In this document: piece by piece, positions 1-11,870 of the stretch | Layout: every line of letters starts with the position of its first letter | Position numbering within the stretch: the stretch's first letter is position 1 | NCBI RefSeq assembly: GCF_037975245.1 | Contig: NC_092573.1 | Location: 26,691,265-26,755,264, forward strand | Origin: Apostichopus japonicus | Lineage: Eukaryota; Echinodermata; Holothuroidea; Aspidochirotida; Stichopodidae | Direction of reading: 5' to 3' | Length of the DNA: 64,000 bases | Position numbers and translations under genes: made by a program | Notes under the pieces: generated by a model | What the model saw: only the letters and a program-made list of their open reading frames with translations | The model's database searches: none | What the model was told of the DNA's origin: nothing

Positions 1-775
1 AAACAGTTTGACTGTATTTATGATACATTAGGAAGAATGTTCTCTCTGGATATTGAAACAGTTTGACTGTATTTATGATACAGTAGGAAGAATGTTCTCT
101 CTGGATATGAAACAGTTTGACTGTATTTATGATACAGTAGGAAGAATGTTCTCTCTGGATATGAAACAGTTTGACTGTATTTATGATACAGTAGGAAGAA
201 TGTTCTCTCTGGATATTGAAACAGTTTGAATGTATTTATGATACAGTAAGAAGAATATTCTCTCTGGATATGAAACAGTTTGACTGTATTTATGATACAG
301 TAGGAAGAATGTTCTCTCTGGATATGAAACAGTTTGACTGTATTTATGATACAGTAGTAAGAATGTTCTCTCTGGATATGAAACAGTTTGACTGTATTTA
401 TGATACAGTAGGAAGAATGTTCTCTCTGGATATGAAACAGTTTGACTGTATTTATGATACAGAAGGAAGAATGTTCTCTCTGGATATGAAACAGTTTGAC
501 TGTATTTATGATACAGTAGGAAGAATGTTCTCTCTGGATATTGAAACAGTTTGACTGTATTTATGATACAGTAGGAAGAATGTTCTCTCTGGATATTGAA
601 ACAGTTTGACTGTATTTATGATACAGTAGGAAGAATGTTCTCTCTGGATATGAAACAGTTTGACTGTATTGATGATACAGTAGGAAGAATGTTCTCTCTG
701 GATATGAAACAGTTTGACTGTATTTATGATACAGTAGGAAGAATGTTCTCTCTGGATATTGAAACAGTTTGATGT
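1..775. repeat. 54-bp minisatellite, about 14 copies
   Basis: A tandem array runs from the window edge, so its left end is not seen. The unit is 54 bp, with a one-base-longer 55-bp variant where 'ggatatg' becomes 'ggatattg'. Copies are nearly identical apart from scattered single substitutions. On the + strand a 54-bp unit reads as the 18-residue block MKQFDCIYDTVGRMFSLD, giving an artefactual ORF at 216-554. The 55-bp copies break the frame, so I do not treat it as coding. It lies upstream of the first visible FAM221B-like exon and may be in an intron or 5' flank. Confidence 0.95.
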
Positions 776-2210
776 CAAATATCCTTTGAGGTCATTAGAG
801 TTCAAGGTCTGTAAAACTTATAAGCATTGTAACTCCAATATTAAAGATTTAATTTTCTTCATAATTTGAATGTGGATCCACTTCATTGTCTGTAGAGGTC
901 ACAGGTGGCTTAAGGTCAGCAGAAGACAAAGTCATATTGTGTAAATTGTTTTTATATTCATAATTCCATGCCAAAAGCATATTAAAGAAATGTAGTATGC
1001 AATTGTAAAAACCATGAATGGACTATGTGACAGCCACTTGACTTGTTAATACCAAAACTTAGTAAGTATGACCTGGTTGAACTTCTTACCTTGTATGATC
1101 TTATTGAAATTGGTTATGGTGAAAATTAAATTGGGGTCAGATGTCAAAAAACTTTTATACATGGTAACTCAAAGAGTGAAACTTGAATCAATTACATATA
1201 GTGTATGGAGATCTAATTTTTTGAGTAACAAAACCATAATGAAGCTATATTAAGGTCAAATTTCATTTCAGATGAAAGTCTGAATGCTCTTGATTTTCTG
1301 GTTCCATTTAGCAAAGTGCAGTAACAGTGGATTTGCAGCGATACCATTTTCCACTGAAGACTGCCAGAAGGAAAATTTTCAAAACAAAAGGAAGTTGCTA
1401 TTTGTATATTCCAACTCAGAAGCAAAAGTACACTAGTTGTTTAGAATTTACAGTGGAGTTGCCCTCATGCAAATTATTTCAAATTTTCAGTACATACACA
1501 CATGCAGTAATATTGTGAACCACTGTTGAACTAACTAGTAAATATCACAAGTTCACATACAGTGTCCAAACTCTTAAACAGCATCCACAGCTTTCTTTGA
1601 CATTAATAGGCCTATTGGTTGGCTATCACCTGAATATCAAAACACATGCCAATAAGATGTTATCAATGTACCCCTCATTTATTGACTAATAAACCCTGTT
1701 TATATCTAACTATTGAGCATTGGCTTACCATAAAGTATCACAGCCTACTAAATGTTCCTGTGGCATTAAACAGTTGCACTTGCTTTGTGATAGAGAGTGT
1801 GTGATGATTGAACATTGGAAATTGACATTCGGAAAAGACAGAACAGTGTTTCTCAGCTGTTGCCTTGTTTTACTTCTGATGTACAGTACAACTGAAGTGT
1901 GTGATTTAATACCATACTAGTCTACCCTTTTTGTTAAGAAAATCATATATGGTAATCATTGAGACTTTTGAGAAGTTAACTTTTGCAACTGCTGCAACCT
2001 TTCTGTAGTTACTGTATGTCTAGTTCCGTCAAAATTACACTTTTGGTGCACTTGGTCTCATGTTAGGTCTACTAAAACTAGAAAATGTGAAAAGCTTTTC
2101 ATAGAATTGTCACATTTAAGAAAGCAAATGGTCATTGTGGTCATGATACCCCAAATCACCTTAGATTTGACCTGCAGGGTCCGAGACTTCTTTCTTTATA
2201 CTTCAATCAG
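776..2210. other. No gene recognised; upstream or intronic DNA of FAM221B-like gene
   Basis: Only short unrelated ORFs are present. The first visible FAM221B-like exon begins in mid-codon behind a splice acceptor, so at least one earlier exon must exist, here or left of the window. I could not pick it out. Confidence 0.5.
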
Positions 2211-2357
2211 GAAACTACACTGTGAAGCCAATAATACCAGCTGAGAAACCAGAGTTGTTATCAGTTGCTAAAGCAATGCACAGAGAAGACATGGGCTCCA
2301 AGTTACAAACTCTCTTTCAACCAGAGCTGAATGCAGCCATCGAAGCTATTCAAACAG
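2211..2357 (+). CDS. FAM221B: FAM221B-like protein, first visible exon
   Basis: An internal coding exon. A CAG acceptor ends at 2210 and a GTACAG donor starts at 2358. It opens with two bases of a split codon and ends in phase 1. The peptide includes PELLSVAKAMHRED, a helical stretch, and ends AIEAIQTG. This matches the region just before the conserved Cys-rich domain of FAM221B as I know the family. Joined to the exon at 5084, the split codon is GGT, giving the family-typical TG-x-Y-x-GWRCP junction. FAM221 proteins are small conserved animal proteins of unproven biochemical function. The long N-terminal region of the vertebrate protein is not visible here. The identification rests on the whole five-exon series. 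Confidence 0.85.
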
Positions 2358-3067
2358 GTACAGTACCTAGGAGTTGCCCTTTACCTTTTTCTGATTGGAG
2401 GGGGGGGGGGGGCGTTGGGGGTTTGGTGTTTTATACATGAAAATGGTTATCTAAGTTGGAGACTGTCATTATCAGTTTTGCAGCCTCAGTGTGGAAAAAC
2501 AAGGACAATTGGAAAAGGGATTAATGTACTCTCGTTAACTCAAAACATATAAATACACACTAGCTGGCCACTAAAATAAGCTTTTAACAAAGTTTCAGCG
2601 TCTTCATTGCTTCCAAATTTTTGACAGCATTGTTGCGTTTGTAGCCATACTTCTTGAGCTTATTGGTAAGAATGTTTGATAAGCTAAAATATTGTTTCAT
2701 TGGTGGATAACCCTTTTAGCAACCTTTTTTTAAGGAGCAGATAAAATTGCTATAGCTAGCTGGCACGTAGCCTAAATTATTGGGAAGAAAACAATTGAGA
2801 TATCAATGATATGCAGCTATAACTTCAAACCTAGTAGACTACTGTAACACTAACAGAGATACATGTGAGTGTACAGTAGGCTCCTGGTGTACATATAGTA
2901 AGTAACACTCATTAGTAAACCTTGAAAGTTTGCAGAGTCTCTACAGAAAAAGCACCATATAAGAAAATCTTCCGAGTAAAACTTGTGAAAACATTGCGAA
3001 TTGTTTGAGGAGGGTCTCTTAAAGTTAGCTAACCTCTGCAGCAAGAACCCTATTGTTTTATGTGGAG

Positions 3068-3569
3068 GTCATTAGGGGTCAGCAGATGGCAAAATGTGAA
3101 AATCTCAGAACCTGAACATCAAAGGTGCTCAAATATGCATTGTAGGATGGCCTTATGTAGGGTAGTTCTTAGACATTTTGGTGTAGGTCAGAGTTCCTTT
3201 AAGGTTTTCAAGGGTCAACACATAAAATCCTTGTAAACATGATATTTCCAGATAGGAAATTAGGAAATGTGATACGCTCTCGTATTTTGCATGTGGCTTC
3301 CCTATTATAAGTCCAAGAACCCAATTGTCTTGGATGAATGTCAAAGGTCATTTGGAGTCAACAGAGGGCAAAATGTGAAAATCTAAAAAATACTGTATAG
3401 ATCTCAAGAACCTGAACATAAAAGGTAGCTCATATATGCATGGTAGAGTAGCATTTTGTAGTGTAGTTTTACATAATTAGGTGTAGGTCAGAGTTCATTT
3501 AAAGTCACCCAGGGGTCAAAACTTGAAATCCTTGTCCACATGATAACTCCAGATAGGAAACATGAAAAG
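3068..3569. repeat. Degenerate direct repeat, two copies of about 280 bp spacing
   Basis: Two diverged copies, about 3068-3269 and 3348-3569, share ordered motifs: 'ggcaaaatgtgaaaatct', 'aacctgaacat', 'gtgtaggtcagagtt', 'aaatccttgt' and 'ccagataggaaa'. They resemble the tandem satellite at 11150-11870 in their 'ggtcatttgg.gtca' and 'ccttgtaaacatgat' motifs, so they are probably older dispersed members of that family. Confidence 0.7.
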
Positions 3570-4675
3570 AATTAGCCTATTAACCATAGGTTGCATTTTT
3601 CAGCCTCCGTGACCTCAACTTACTGAAACTTTCTCTCTCCTGCAAACACACTGGGATCAGTGAATTTGGAAGAGTTGATTTGTTCACGACTTGCCATGTC
3701 TGCCTTGAACTGCCCATCATTTTTGCCAGAACTACTTGTAAAAGATTGCTATTGTTTGATACTACCGTATAATTACACACGTACAACATGTAAAGTGCAT
3801 AGAACCATCTCCATTATAGCTATTAATCTGCTGCAGGTTTTAGTTACACATATTTTGAAGGGATGAGATTGTGGAGATTTCTTAAGTTAAGGATTTTTTA
3901 TAAAGATTTTTTATATGAATTCTTTTCTTCTCCCAAACATACTTTAAATGCGGAAGTTTGATCGCTTTGCACAGTACAATCTATAAAACATTCCCATTAT
4001 GAAGTTTATTGTTACATTATTATTGTGACCGTATAGCATGCGAAAGCATATGTGCACTGCACGATTACTGATTGTGATTAGGCTACTAGCTGTTTGATGA
4101 GTTGCGTTATAGACAAATAGGCAGCTCAACTAAGGTGCGAAAAGATGGGACTCATCACTCAGCTAACCAACTGGAAAAAACCTGCCATTCAGCACAAACG
4201 GCGGGTTTAGGGATGCAAACTATAGCTATTGGATACTTTCGCGGCATTCGTAATTGGCTCACAAATTTTGCATGTGTCTTTCGTATAATGAGTACAAGAA
4301 GCTTATTGTTTTCGGTGGAGTTTAAAGCTCGATTGGGTTATCAAAGTTCACACTATGTAGAGCCTTATTAAACACGAACCTTGTGAACACAATTTCCCAA
4401 GATTGGTTCCACATATCTCATATTTGGCATATGTGTCTGATAGTGAGTTCAAGAATCCTATTTTTTTCTATATAATTTTCACTATCACAAATGCAAATTC
4501 ATATCTTTTTTTGTTGGTGAAATTGCAAAATAAATTCCAGGAACAAACAATGTCCCTCTGTCTTTTTTTTTTTATCCTTGTGGTATTATGCCACATGATT
4601 CCCTGTCGTCAACCCATGTAAGCACCGACTCTGTTTAGATTTATATTCTAGATTTATATTCTATATATTTATATA

Positions 4676-4930
4676 GGAGTGTTAGCTCAGTGGTTAATGC
4701 TGGTGCCTTTCAATCATAAGGTGCCCGGTTCTAGTCACTCCCAGATTAATGTATGTCGTCCAGTTACAGAGTTGTCGATAATTAAAAATTCATAATCATG
4801 GACGTTTAATATGAATGTAAGAGACTGACTTTAGTCAGCCTGCGGCTTTGATAAGCCAATGAGGCTTCTTCGCGAGTTCCTGCTTGCAGGAGGATCTAAA
4901 ATACATACATACATACACGCATACATACAT
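4676..4930 (+). mobile_element. tRNA-derived SINE, copy 1
   Basis: The head is tRNA-like. GGAGTG at the 5' end can pair with CACTCC about 65 bases later. An A-box-like stretch (TAGCTCAGTGGTTAA) and a B-box-like GGTTCTAGTC are in place, so internal RNA polymerase III promotion is expected. The body includes 'gagactgac..tagtcagcctgc' and 'gataagccaatgaggcttctt', and the tail is a run of ATACATAC. A second copy at 16256-16500 has the same head, body and tail. No clear target-site duplication was found. Confidence 0.9.
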
Positions 4931-5083
4931 ATTGCACTCTATCTCCAGTATTAACTTCAGCCAGGGATAGTAGCTTGCAAACTACTCTTGTGCTGCATGT
5001 GTAATGTATTCAAAGGCAAGTAACAGGTGGGAGGGGTGTTTGTCTGGTTTATTTCTATTTAATACTGTTTCATTCTTTTTTAG

Positions 5084-5194
5084 GTATCTATGTTGGCTGG
5101 CGATGTCCAGAGTTTACATGGGACTGCATCAGATTAGGCAGAATGTCAAGATGTTTCTGTGGGCATTTGCTAGACCAGCATGCATCTTACAATG
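5084..5194 (+). CDS. FAM221B: FAM221B-like protein, second visible exon
   Basis: The acceptor is TTTTTTAG and the donor GTAGTC at 5195; phase is 1 in and 1 out. The peptide reads IYVGWRCPEFTWDCIRLG followed by MSRCFCGHLLDQH. The GWRCP...WDC...CFCGHLL..H arrangement is diagnostic of FAM221B and separates it from FAM221A, which has a different sequence at this point. The Cys and His residues look like the first part of a metal-binding cluster; that role is inferred from spacing only. Confidence 0.9.
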
Positions 5195-5237
5195 GTAGTC
5201 ATTTATTCCATTCCTCCTCTTTATTTCTCTCTGACAT

Positions 5238-5330
5238 CAGTGGTGTTGCCAAAGGGGGGGGGGCCTGGGGGAATGTGCCCTCCCAAACAAAAATTGTGCC
5301 CCCCAGGTGCTCCCCCCCCAGATGAGATTT
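5238..5330 (+). mobile_element. Probable truncated hAT-like MITE end
   Basis: It begins CAGTGGTGTTGCC, followed by poly-G and then poly-C segments. The same style opens the complete elements at 18106 and 28773. No matching right terminal inverted repeat was found downstream, so this is called a fragment. Confidence 0.4.
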
Positions 5331-8154
5331 GTAGTGTTAAAAAATTTTCGGAAAAAGAACCAGTTTTACAAAGGATGAAACGTATTATGTTCTTCAGTAA
5401 ACTTCTTTCCACCGATCATCACAATAACCAGTTCTTTTCTCACTAACAAGGTCACAGAGGCTATGGCGTGAACTTCGCTTCTTTCCTGCATGAATTTCAA
5501 TTTTCAACACTCTTATTTAAAAACATTATTAAAGCAATAGGATTAATTTCCTTTTTTTGTTTAACTTTTTTATCCACAATTAAAAAACATATATATCAAA
5601 CAGACTAAACCCAAAATCCTTGAACATAAAGTTACTTCAAGTTGCAAAATATAGCACCAGATTGCATCTCAGGACCCTCAATTAATCAATTTCTCAAAAA
5701 GCTAGTTCTCATCTGGATGTGTGGTAAATTGTACAGCTAAGGCAGTAGCCGTGTTTGTCAGTAACATGAAAGTTTGCAGTTGTGTAGGTGTCTTGCCTTT
5801 AAAGTTTGCAACATTATATGGGCCATGCATGTCAAAAATGCAGGAAATATTAAAATTTTGTATTTGAAAAGTTTTATTGGAAGGGAGTTACAACAATTAT
5901 TTTTACTGCACATGCCAAATGATTCCACCTTTTATGAATAACAAGTAGACAATAAACAGAAATTCCTGAGTATTCTGCATTCTTGTTAAATTGCATTTTA
6001 GGTTAAAAAACGAAAACATGGAAAATGCAGAAAATATGAAAATTTCTGTTTACTCCCTTGTAGTTGTTCCTAAAAGTATAAGAATTTTGTTTAGGCTACT
6101 TTGGTTTAGAAATTTTGCTGACAATCAATTTGTTGGATTTTGTTTTGTAACGTCAGACTCAATTTTGTATGAGATGTCAAAGAAATGTTAGACTTTACAG
6201 TAACTACAGTACTGTGCCCATTCGGAAATCCCTATCAATTTGTGGCTTAACTTAACATGCATAATATAAAGCCTTCCAAATTAAAGTATTTTGACTTGAA
6301 AACATATGCTACAGACATCTATTAATCAAGGCATGGTAATAAAAGAGAACTTAACATTTATATATATTTCAGTATATTAAAGATGAATGATAATGAAATT
6401 TCAGAATTGACCAAAATATACGATTTTATTCACCAGTATTCTAGTTGGTTTAATTTGTACATATCTGAAAAATGAAGTCAATCCCATGTTGGGAAAGGCT
6501 GTAAAAGAAATCCTCAACTTGTCCACTTTTATTTAAGAAAAAAGAGAATTTTTCACGAAAAGCGGTATCATGTGTTCCACAGTGACGTGTGACATAGTTA
6601 TGATGATAACAAAGCGAGCTCGGCATAGCTGTACTTCAGCTGTGTGCACTGAGTGTGTTAGTTCAGTTGCAACTTACTCTATATTGACGCGAGCAACCTT
6701 AACCTAAAGGAAAACATGATATAGAGGATTCATGCTACTGAATTCATTGTAGCGGTTCTAAAATGGCTATATTTTTGACCAGAAAGTGTAAAATTGAAAC
6801 AAACCAATCAAGAATGGTCCTGGAGAGCCGTATTAATTACAGCTGGTTCGTCTGATTCTGATTCACGCTCCGCAGATGATGAAGATTTGTTGAAGTGTGA
6901 ATGCATTCCACTCCTAAACAGCACAGCCAAATGATTCAAACTTGGTTAATGGGGGGTGTAGTGCCTAGTGACTTATGATGCCACAAGGTTAAAGGTCAAA
7001 TAGCAACAAAAAAAACAGGGTGCTAGCTAGCTTTTCATTAAACTGGGTGAAAATCTGAAACAACTATCATCTCTGCTGCAGGTATATGCGCGATCACACA
7101 GCCATCGCCTACCAAGCGTGAGGTCAAGGGACTGCCTTAGGGCTAATTGTGGGGCCCAGTGGCAAAGCCCCTGGTGTGGGTCCAGGGGGGAAAAGTCCCC
7201 CTGAAGCTTCGCGATTTTAGTGCTTTTGGAAGCAGCCAAACCACTTGAAATTCACACTATTTTTTCCTAGCACTAGTTCAGAAATGTTCAAATATTTTGC
7301 AATAACCTATTAAACATGACTATTAGTATAAGGCTACAGTATAAAGAACAAACAATGAAGTACAAAAATCATCTTACCATTTGACTAGAGTCAAAGTCAC
7401 ATAGGCTGCATAACAAGTGTTATTTTGGGATGAAATTGTGACTATCACAGTAGGCCAAGGTGATTCACCAGCAGTCATACATAGCCTATGCCTATACTTA
7501 TAAAAAGTCAGGAATAATTGTATATCTTTATTTTCACACTGGCGCTGTACCAACTTTCACTTTGTTACGTCAAAGTCTGATGAACAATGTTCAAACTGCA
7601 AATGGATGGAAGCAGGATTATCACAATTTACCCATATGTGAACTAAAGATAATCTTACAAATTTACAAATGATCTGATTGATCATTTGCTGATTTCAATG
7701 CTGAATGTAACCTAGAAAAGGGTTATACCTCAACCACTTGCTGGAAATTTATTGGCTCCTTGCAGAGCATTGTTTTCTTTTTGTAAAGAAATGAACAATT
7801 TTTCCAGCCCTGGTTCAGGGACTACATTGAGCATGATGATCATAAAATCACTATATTGGTGTCTTTGAGGTCCAAAATGGTGGCCCATATTCCTTCCTCC
7901 GGTATCGGAATGATGGAATCTATGGTCTCCATCCAGAATTTTGTTGGATGAAGTGCTTGTTCAGTAGTTTTTGGTTTCGATGATATTCATAACCTTTGCA
8001 TATGGCCTATGTGTAAGTGTATGTGCGTTTGCGACGCTCAGCTTGTATACACAATATCTGACGAAGGGAAGGGTGGACCAATTTCATAGTTGGTGTGTAG
8101 AAGTACCACAAGAGGACAAGAGGACAAGAAGCTTATTGTTTTTTGTGGAGGTCA

Positions 8155-8740
8155 AAATATTGTTTTGCGAACTCCAAGACCGTAAGTATAATCAAGTTCA
8201 CACTTGGTGCATGGGTATAGGTGTCTGACCATGTGAATTCTTGCCTATGTCACTGATGATGTCATAGGTCAAATTCCCCAAAAACTTTTTTAGTCAAAAC
8301 CTGCTTGTTGTCAGTGTGCTGGAAAAAGTCATTAAACCACAAGGATATTTAGTGAATGATGAGACAAATTTTAAAATAGTACTTGTGTGGTTGTTAAGGG
8401 TTGAGGTCAATACAGGTAAAGGTCAAATTGGCCTAAATTGTGCGAAAAAGTGTGTCGCAAACTCCTAAACTGTAAGTTGGATCAAGTTTAAACTTGGTGG
8501 GTAGGTGCCTGATGCATGTAAACTTGTGCCTGCATGATTTATGATGTCTAAGTTCAGAGGTCAAAAAACCTAAAAATTAGTTTTAGCCATTTTCTGCTGA
8601 TCAACATGTACAAAAAAGTCAATAAACCACACTATATGTAGAGAATGATGAGATAAATTTTACATGAAGCAGATTTTGGTGTTTAGGGTCGAGGACAAAG
8701 GTACGTCAATTGAGAACAATCACTTCCGTCATGGAGGAGA
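8155..8740. repeat. Degenerate direct repeat, period about 295 bp
   Basis: Two diverged copies share the ordered motifs 'gcgaactccaagaccgtaag', 'atcaagtt..acttggtg', 'tgatgatgtc..aggtcaaa', 'aaagtcattaaaccaca' and 'gaatgatgaga.aaattt'. A partial element just before it (8117-8150, 'caagaagcttattgtttt' plus 'gtggaggtca') belongs to the satellite family of 11150-11870. Confidence 0.65.
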
Positions 8741-9019
8741 TGAGATCTGCAACTATTCAAGACTAGCAACCCAGACTGCTGCTGCTGCACTACAGTGTGT
8801 TGCATATACAGCTGCGTGTACAAGATTTTGCTGTATATTACCGCGCCACACCAATAAAATAATTAAAGAGATAAATAGGCTTATCACTATTGACAGAAAA
8901 AAAAACTTATAAAGAAAAGATAAAACCCCAGCAAATTCTGGAAAAGGACTAAGAAAATTTAAAAACCTGAATGTAAATCCAAACCTTGGTTATAAAATAG
9001 AAAAAGCTTTCTCTAAAAG

Positions 9020-10121
9020 ATGAAAATAGTAGGCCACTTAATAGACCAATTGGCACTTATAGAAAATCACTACAAAAGCACCGTAACCCCACATGAAGGC
9101 AACTCCTTGGACAATTTCAAGCATGATATAGACCGCCACATTCTCATCAATTTCTCTAAGTTCATTCCTGGTTATATTAGCACCAGAATTGTTCCACTAT
9201 GTGACAACTCAACCAGATCAATTCAAAAACTTGCCACTGGCCCTCTATAAATTGATAATCATGTTTCCCTAAATCAACACATGCTCAATCAACCATCTTT
9301 CTCTCCCAATGGATTCTGCAAAGCTTAATGAGGGACCGACACAGTTACAAAAGCTGCTTGCTGAATTCACCATTTATTGAAACCCACAAACTATGTGACT
9401 GTTGAATAACTATGGATTATCATCTCCAAACCAACCAGTTGGGACAATTTTGTCTATACTGTAGTGTTATGTCCCGCTTCAGAGCACTCGTATTGTCAGT
9501 ACAAGCAGTATGAATATCATGTTCCTATCAGATCAAGCTTAGGAACTGTTTGTACTGACAATAACAGTGTTTTGAGTGCATGATATTGGAGTATAGTTTA
9601 GAGTGATATTAGCATCAGGAAATTGTCCCAACTGGCTGCTCCAAACATGTTTATTTTATCAATCTACCAAGCTAATAGGTCTTTAGGATGTTCCACAGGT
9701 GCAACTAGGAAAGCTCAATGCCAAAATCATGATAGGATTCAAAAGCAAACATTTGAGAAGCTCTGAGTACCTACACATGGGCATTCCACCATTGCTCAGT
9801 ACGAAATGTTGTGTACTGCATGGAATCAATATGGTAACAGACAGATACACGAAACTTGGTGATATTTTAGTAGATATTCTAGTATATTGCCCACAAGCTG
9901 TGCAGAATCAGTATTTGAGAATGTACTGAGCACTCAGAGAAGTCCTGAAGTATAAGAGAACAACAGGGAAGTTACTACCTAGGGATATTGAACTTAAAAT
10001 ACCTGTATTAAGCCCTGCTGCATACAGTAGCAACGATATAAATGCCAGAAAACGTGCAGCTATGAAAGTTGTACCCCCATCATACAACTTTAAAATAACA
10101 TTGCCCCACAACCACGGATAA
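9020..10121 (+). other. Coding-like remnant, unrecognised, split by a MITE
   Basis: Two stretches read like decayed protein-coding sequence. 9020-9250 is open for 76 codons. From 9699, just after a CAG acceptor-like site, one frame runs to a stop at 10119-10121 with a single in-frame TGA at 9927-9929. The second half contains IELKIPVLSPAAY and a basic run NARKRAAMK. A palindromic MITE sits between the two. I do not recognise the family; it may be a decayed mobile-element protein. It ends about 50 bp before a FAM221B-like exon but is not part of that gene, because that exon has its own acceptor. Confidence 0.3.
9432..9638. mobile_element. hAT-type MITE with perfect 8-bp target duplication
   Basis: A 207-bp non-autonomous element. 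The left end CAACCAGTTGGGACAATTT and the inverse of the right end agree at 18 of 19 positions. It is flanked on both sides by CTCCAAAC (9424-9431 and 9639-9646), the 8-bp target duplication expected of the hAT superfamily. A second internal inverted repeat, ATTGTCAGTACAA with its complement, means the single strand could fold into a long hairpin. It carries no ORF. Confidence 0.9.
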
Positions 10122-10170
10122 GATGAACTGATGTGTGACTTGTTAAAATTATAATCCTTCTTACATGCAG

Positions 10171-10377
10171 GTAAGACTACACGGCTTCCATGCCAGACAA
10201 CTGTTTGTCCATGCAGAGCCTTTCAGTTCATTCCTGGCAGAGTAGAAGATATTGGAGAATTTTGGCACCAAAAGAGAAGAGATTTTGACCCATTGACCTG
10301 GAGGGCCAAATGTAGATGCAACCATACTCATGAAGATCATGAATGCAAAACCAGTCTAAAAAGATGCAAATACCCAG
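10171..10377 (+). CDS. FAM221B: FAM221B-like protein, third visible exon
   Basis: The acceptor is TTACATGCAG and the donor GTAAGA at 10378; 207 bp, phase 1 on both sides. This is the core of the conserved domain. CPCRAFQFIPGRVEDIGEFW is followed by a basic stretch, then FDPLTWRAKCRCNHTHEDH and a CKYPG end. The CPC, CRC and H.HEDH motifs are the family's Cys/His signature and could bind zinc, although this is not shown experimentally as far as I know. The exon is intact. Confidence 0.93.
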
Positions 10378-11149
10378 GTAAGAAGTGAACATACATAATT
10401 TTACATGTATTTAGCTATATAACTGTGTGTAGGTGCAATAGCCAACTCATTTGATACAAGATGCAAGAACCTCGCAATACAATATAGGCACAGTGCGTTG
10501 GTCTTGTTATACAGAAGTCAATGAAAAATCTAGCCTAGAACCTATAGACGTACAGTACAGGCTATTGTCGGTACCAAAAGATTATTGGGTCTCACTAGTG
10601 GCTTAATTTTCCCTGTTGGGTACCTGAGCTGTAGCAAAATGTTCAGCTTTCAGGATACAGATTGATTTCAATACCTTAACTTTCATTGTTTTCATAGATT
10701 GTCTCAACTACTGTAATAACATTTTCTGATCAAAGCAATGATTCAAATATTACGTGATAGGCTCATAAACAAATCAACAGCAACTTTGTACACAGGCTAT
10801 TGTTGTCAAATTGTACGTACGTACGTACTGTATGTGACAACATAGCCTAACATTATGATATTTGAATGCACACAAACTTTGCTACCTCTACACAGGGGGA
10901 AGCAATGTTACAAGTAGTTGTATATTTTGTGTTCATTGCACTGAGCACTACAGATGCAAGAATGTTTGCAGACAGTTGGTAAGGGACTATTATCCAGCTG
11001 TTCCCGTGGATTTCTCTGTGGATTTCTCCGTTGTGATTTCTAAAGAATCACCACGTCCTCGGAAGAATTCTATTGTATGGGGTATTGTTAGGGTTAGGGT
11101 ACGTGGATTCGAACAATGGAAAATACAATGGGGTCCTCGGTCTGATATC

Positions 11150-11870
11150 ACCAGGGGTCAAAATGTGGAAATGTTGTAAACACAATATCTCAAGAAGGGA
11201 ATGTTGGACCAACTTCATGTTTAGTGTGTAGATGTACAAAATTAAGTACAAGAAGCCTATTGTTTTCCTGTGGAGGTCAAAGGTCATTTAGGGTCACCAG
11301 GGGTCAAAATGTGGAAACCTTGTAAACATATCTCAAGGAGGGAATGGTGGAACAACTGCATGTTTATTGTGGTAGATGTACCACATTTGAGTACAAGAAG
11401 CCTTTTGTTTTCTGTGGAGGTCAAAGGTCATTTGTGGTCACCCGGGGTCAAAATGTGGAAATCTTTTAAACACGATATCTCAAGAAGGGCATGTTAGACC
11501 AACTTCATTTTTGGTGTGTATATGTTCCACGTTGAGAACAAGAAGCCTATTGTTTTGTGTGGAGGTCAATGGTCATTTGGGGTCACCAGGGGTCAAAATG
11601 TGGGAACCTTGTAAACATGATATCTCAAGAAAGGAAGCTTGGGCAAACCTCATATTTAATGTGTAGATACTACCACATTGAGTACAGGAATCCTATTGTT
11701 AACTGTGGAGGTCAAAGGTCATTTAGGGTCACTAGGGGTCAAATTTTAAAAACCTTGTAAACACGATATCTCAAGAAGGGAAGGTTGGACCAGTTCATAT
11801 TTAGTGTGTAGACGTACCACATTGAGTACAGGAAGCTTGTTGTTGTGGTCAATGGTCATTTCAGGTGAGC
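11150..11870. repeat. Tandem satellite, about 145-bp unit, about five copies
   Basis: It lies in the FAM221B-like intron. Each unit contains, in order, 'aacttcat.tttagtgtgtag', 'gtaccacattgagtacaa', 'gaagcctattgtttt', 'gtggaggtcaaaggtcattt', 'gggtcac.aggggtcaaaa' and 'ccttgtaaacacgatatctc'. Three units carry an exact direct repeat of AGGTCA with one-base spacing, at 11274-11286, 11418-11430 and 11709-11721. A fourth has one changed base. Diverged single copies occur near 3068, 4280 and 8117. Confidence 0.9.

Larger units (their letters stand above)
2358..5083 (+). other. Intron of FAM221B-like gene
   Basis: The interval runs from the GTACAG donor to an acceptor preceded by a T-rich tract ending TTTTTTAG. 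It contains a 12-base poly-G run near 2401, a degenerate direct repeat at 3068-3569, a stray fragment of the 'ggtcaaaggtca' satellite family near 4280-4460 and a SINE at 4676-4930. No other coding signal was seen. Confidence 0.75.
5195..10170 (+). other. Large intron of FAM221B-like gene
   Basis: The interval between the donor at 5195 and the acceptor ending at 10170 holds a truncated hAT-like fragment (5238-5330), a G/C-rich mobile-element-like patch near 7090-7240, a degenerate direct repeat (8155-8740), a coding-like remnant (9020-10121) and a MITE (9432-9638). The remainder, chiefly 5331-7086 and 7240-8116, is AT-rich and shows nothing else. Confidence 0.7.

Noticed and set aside
216-554. 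112-codon ORF of repeated MKQFDCIYDTVGRMFSLD
   Set aside because: The array switches between 54- and 55-bp units, which breaks the frame. No start context, splice signal or non-repeat protein was seen.
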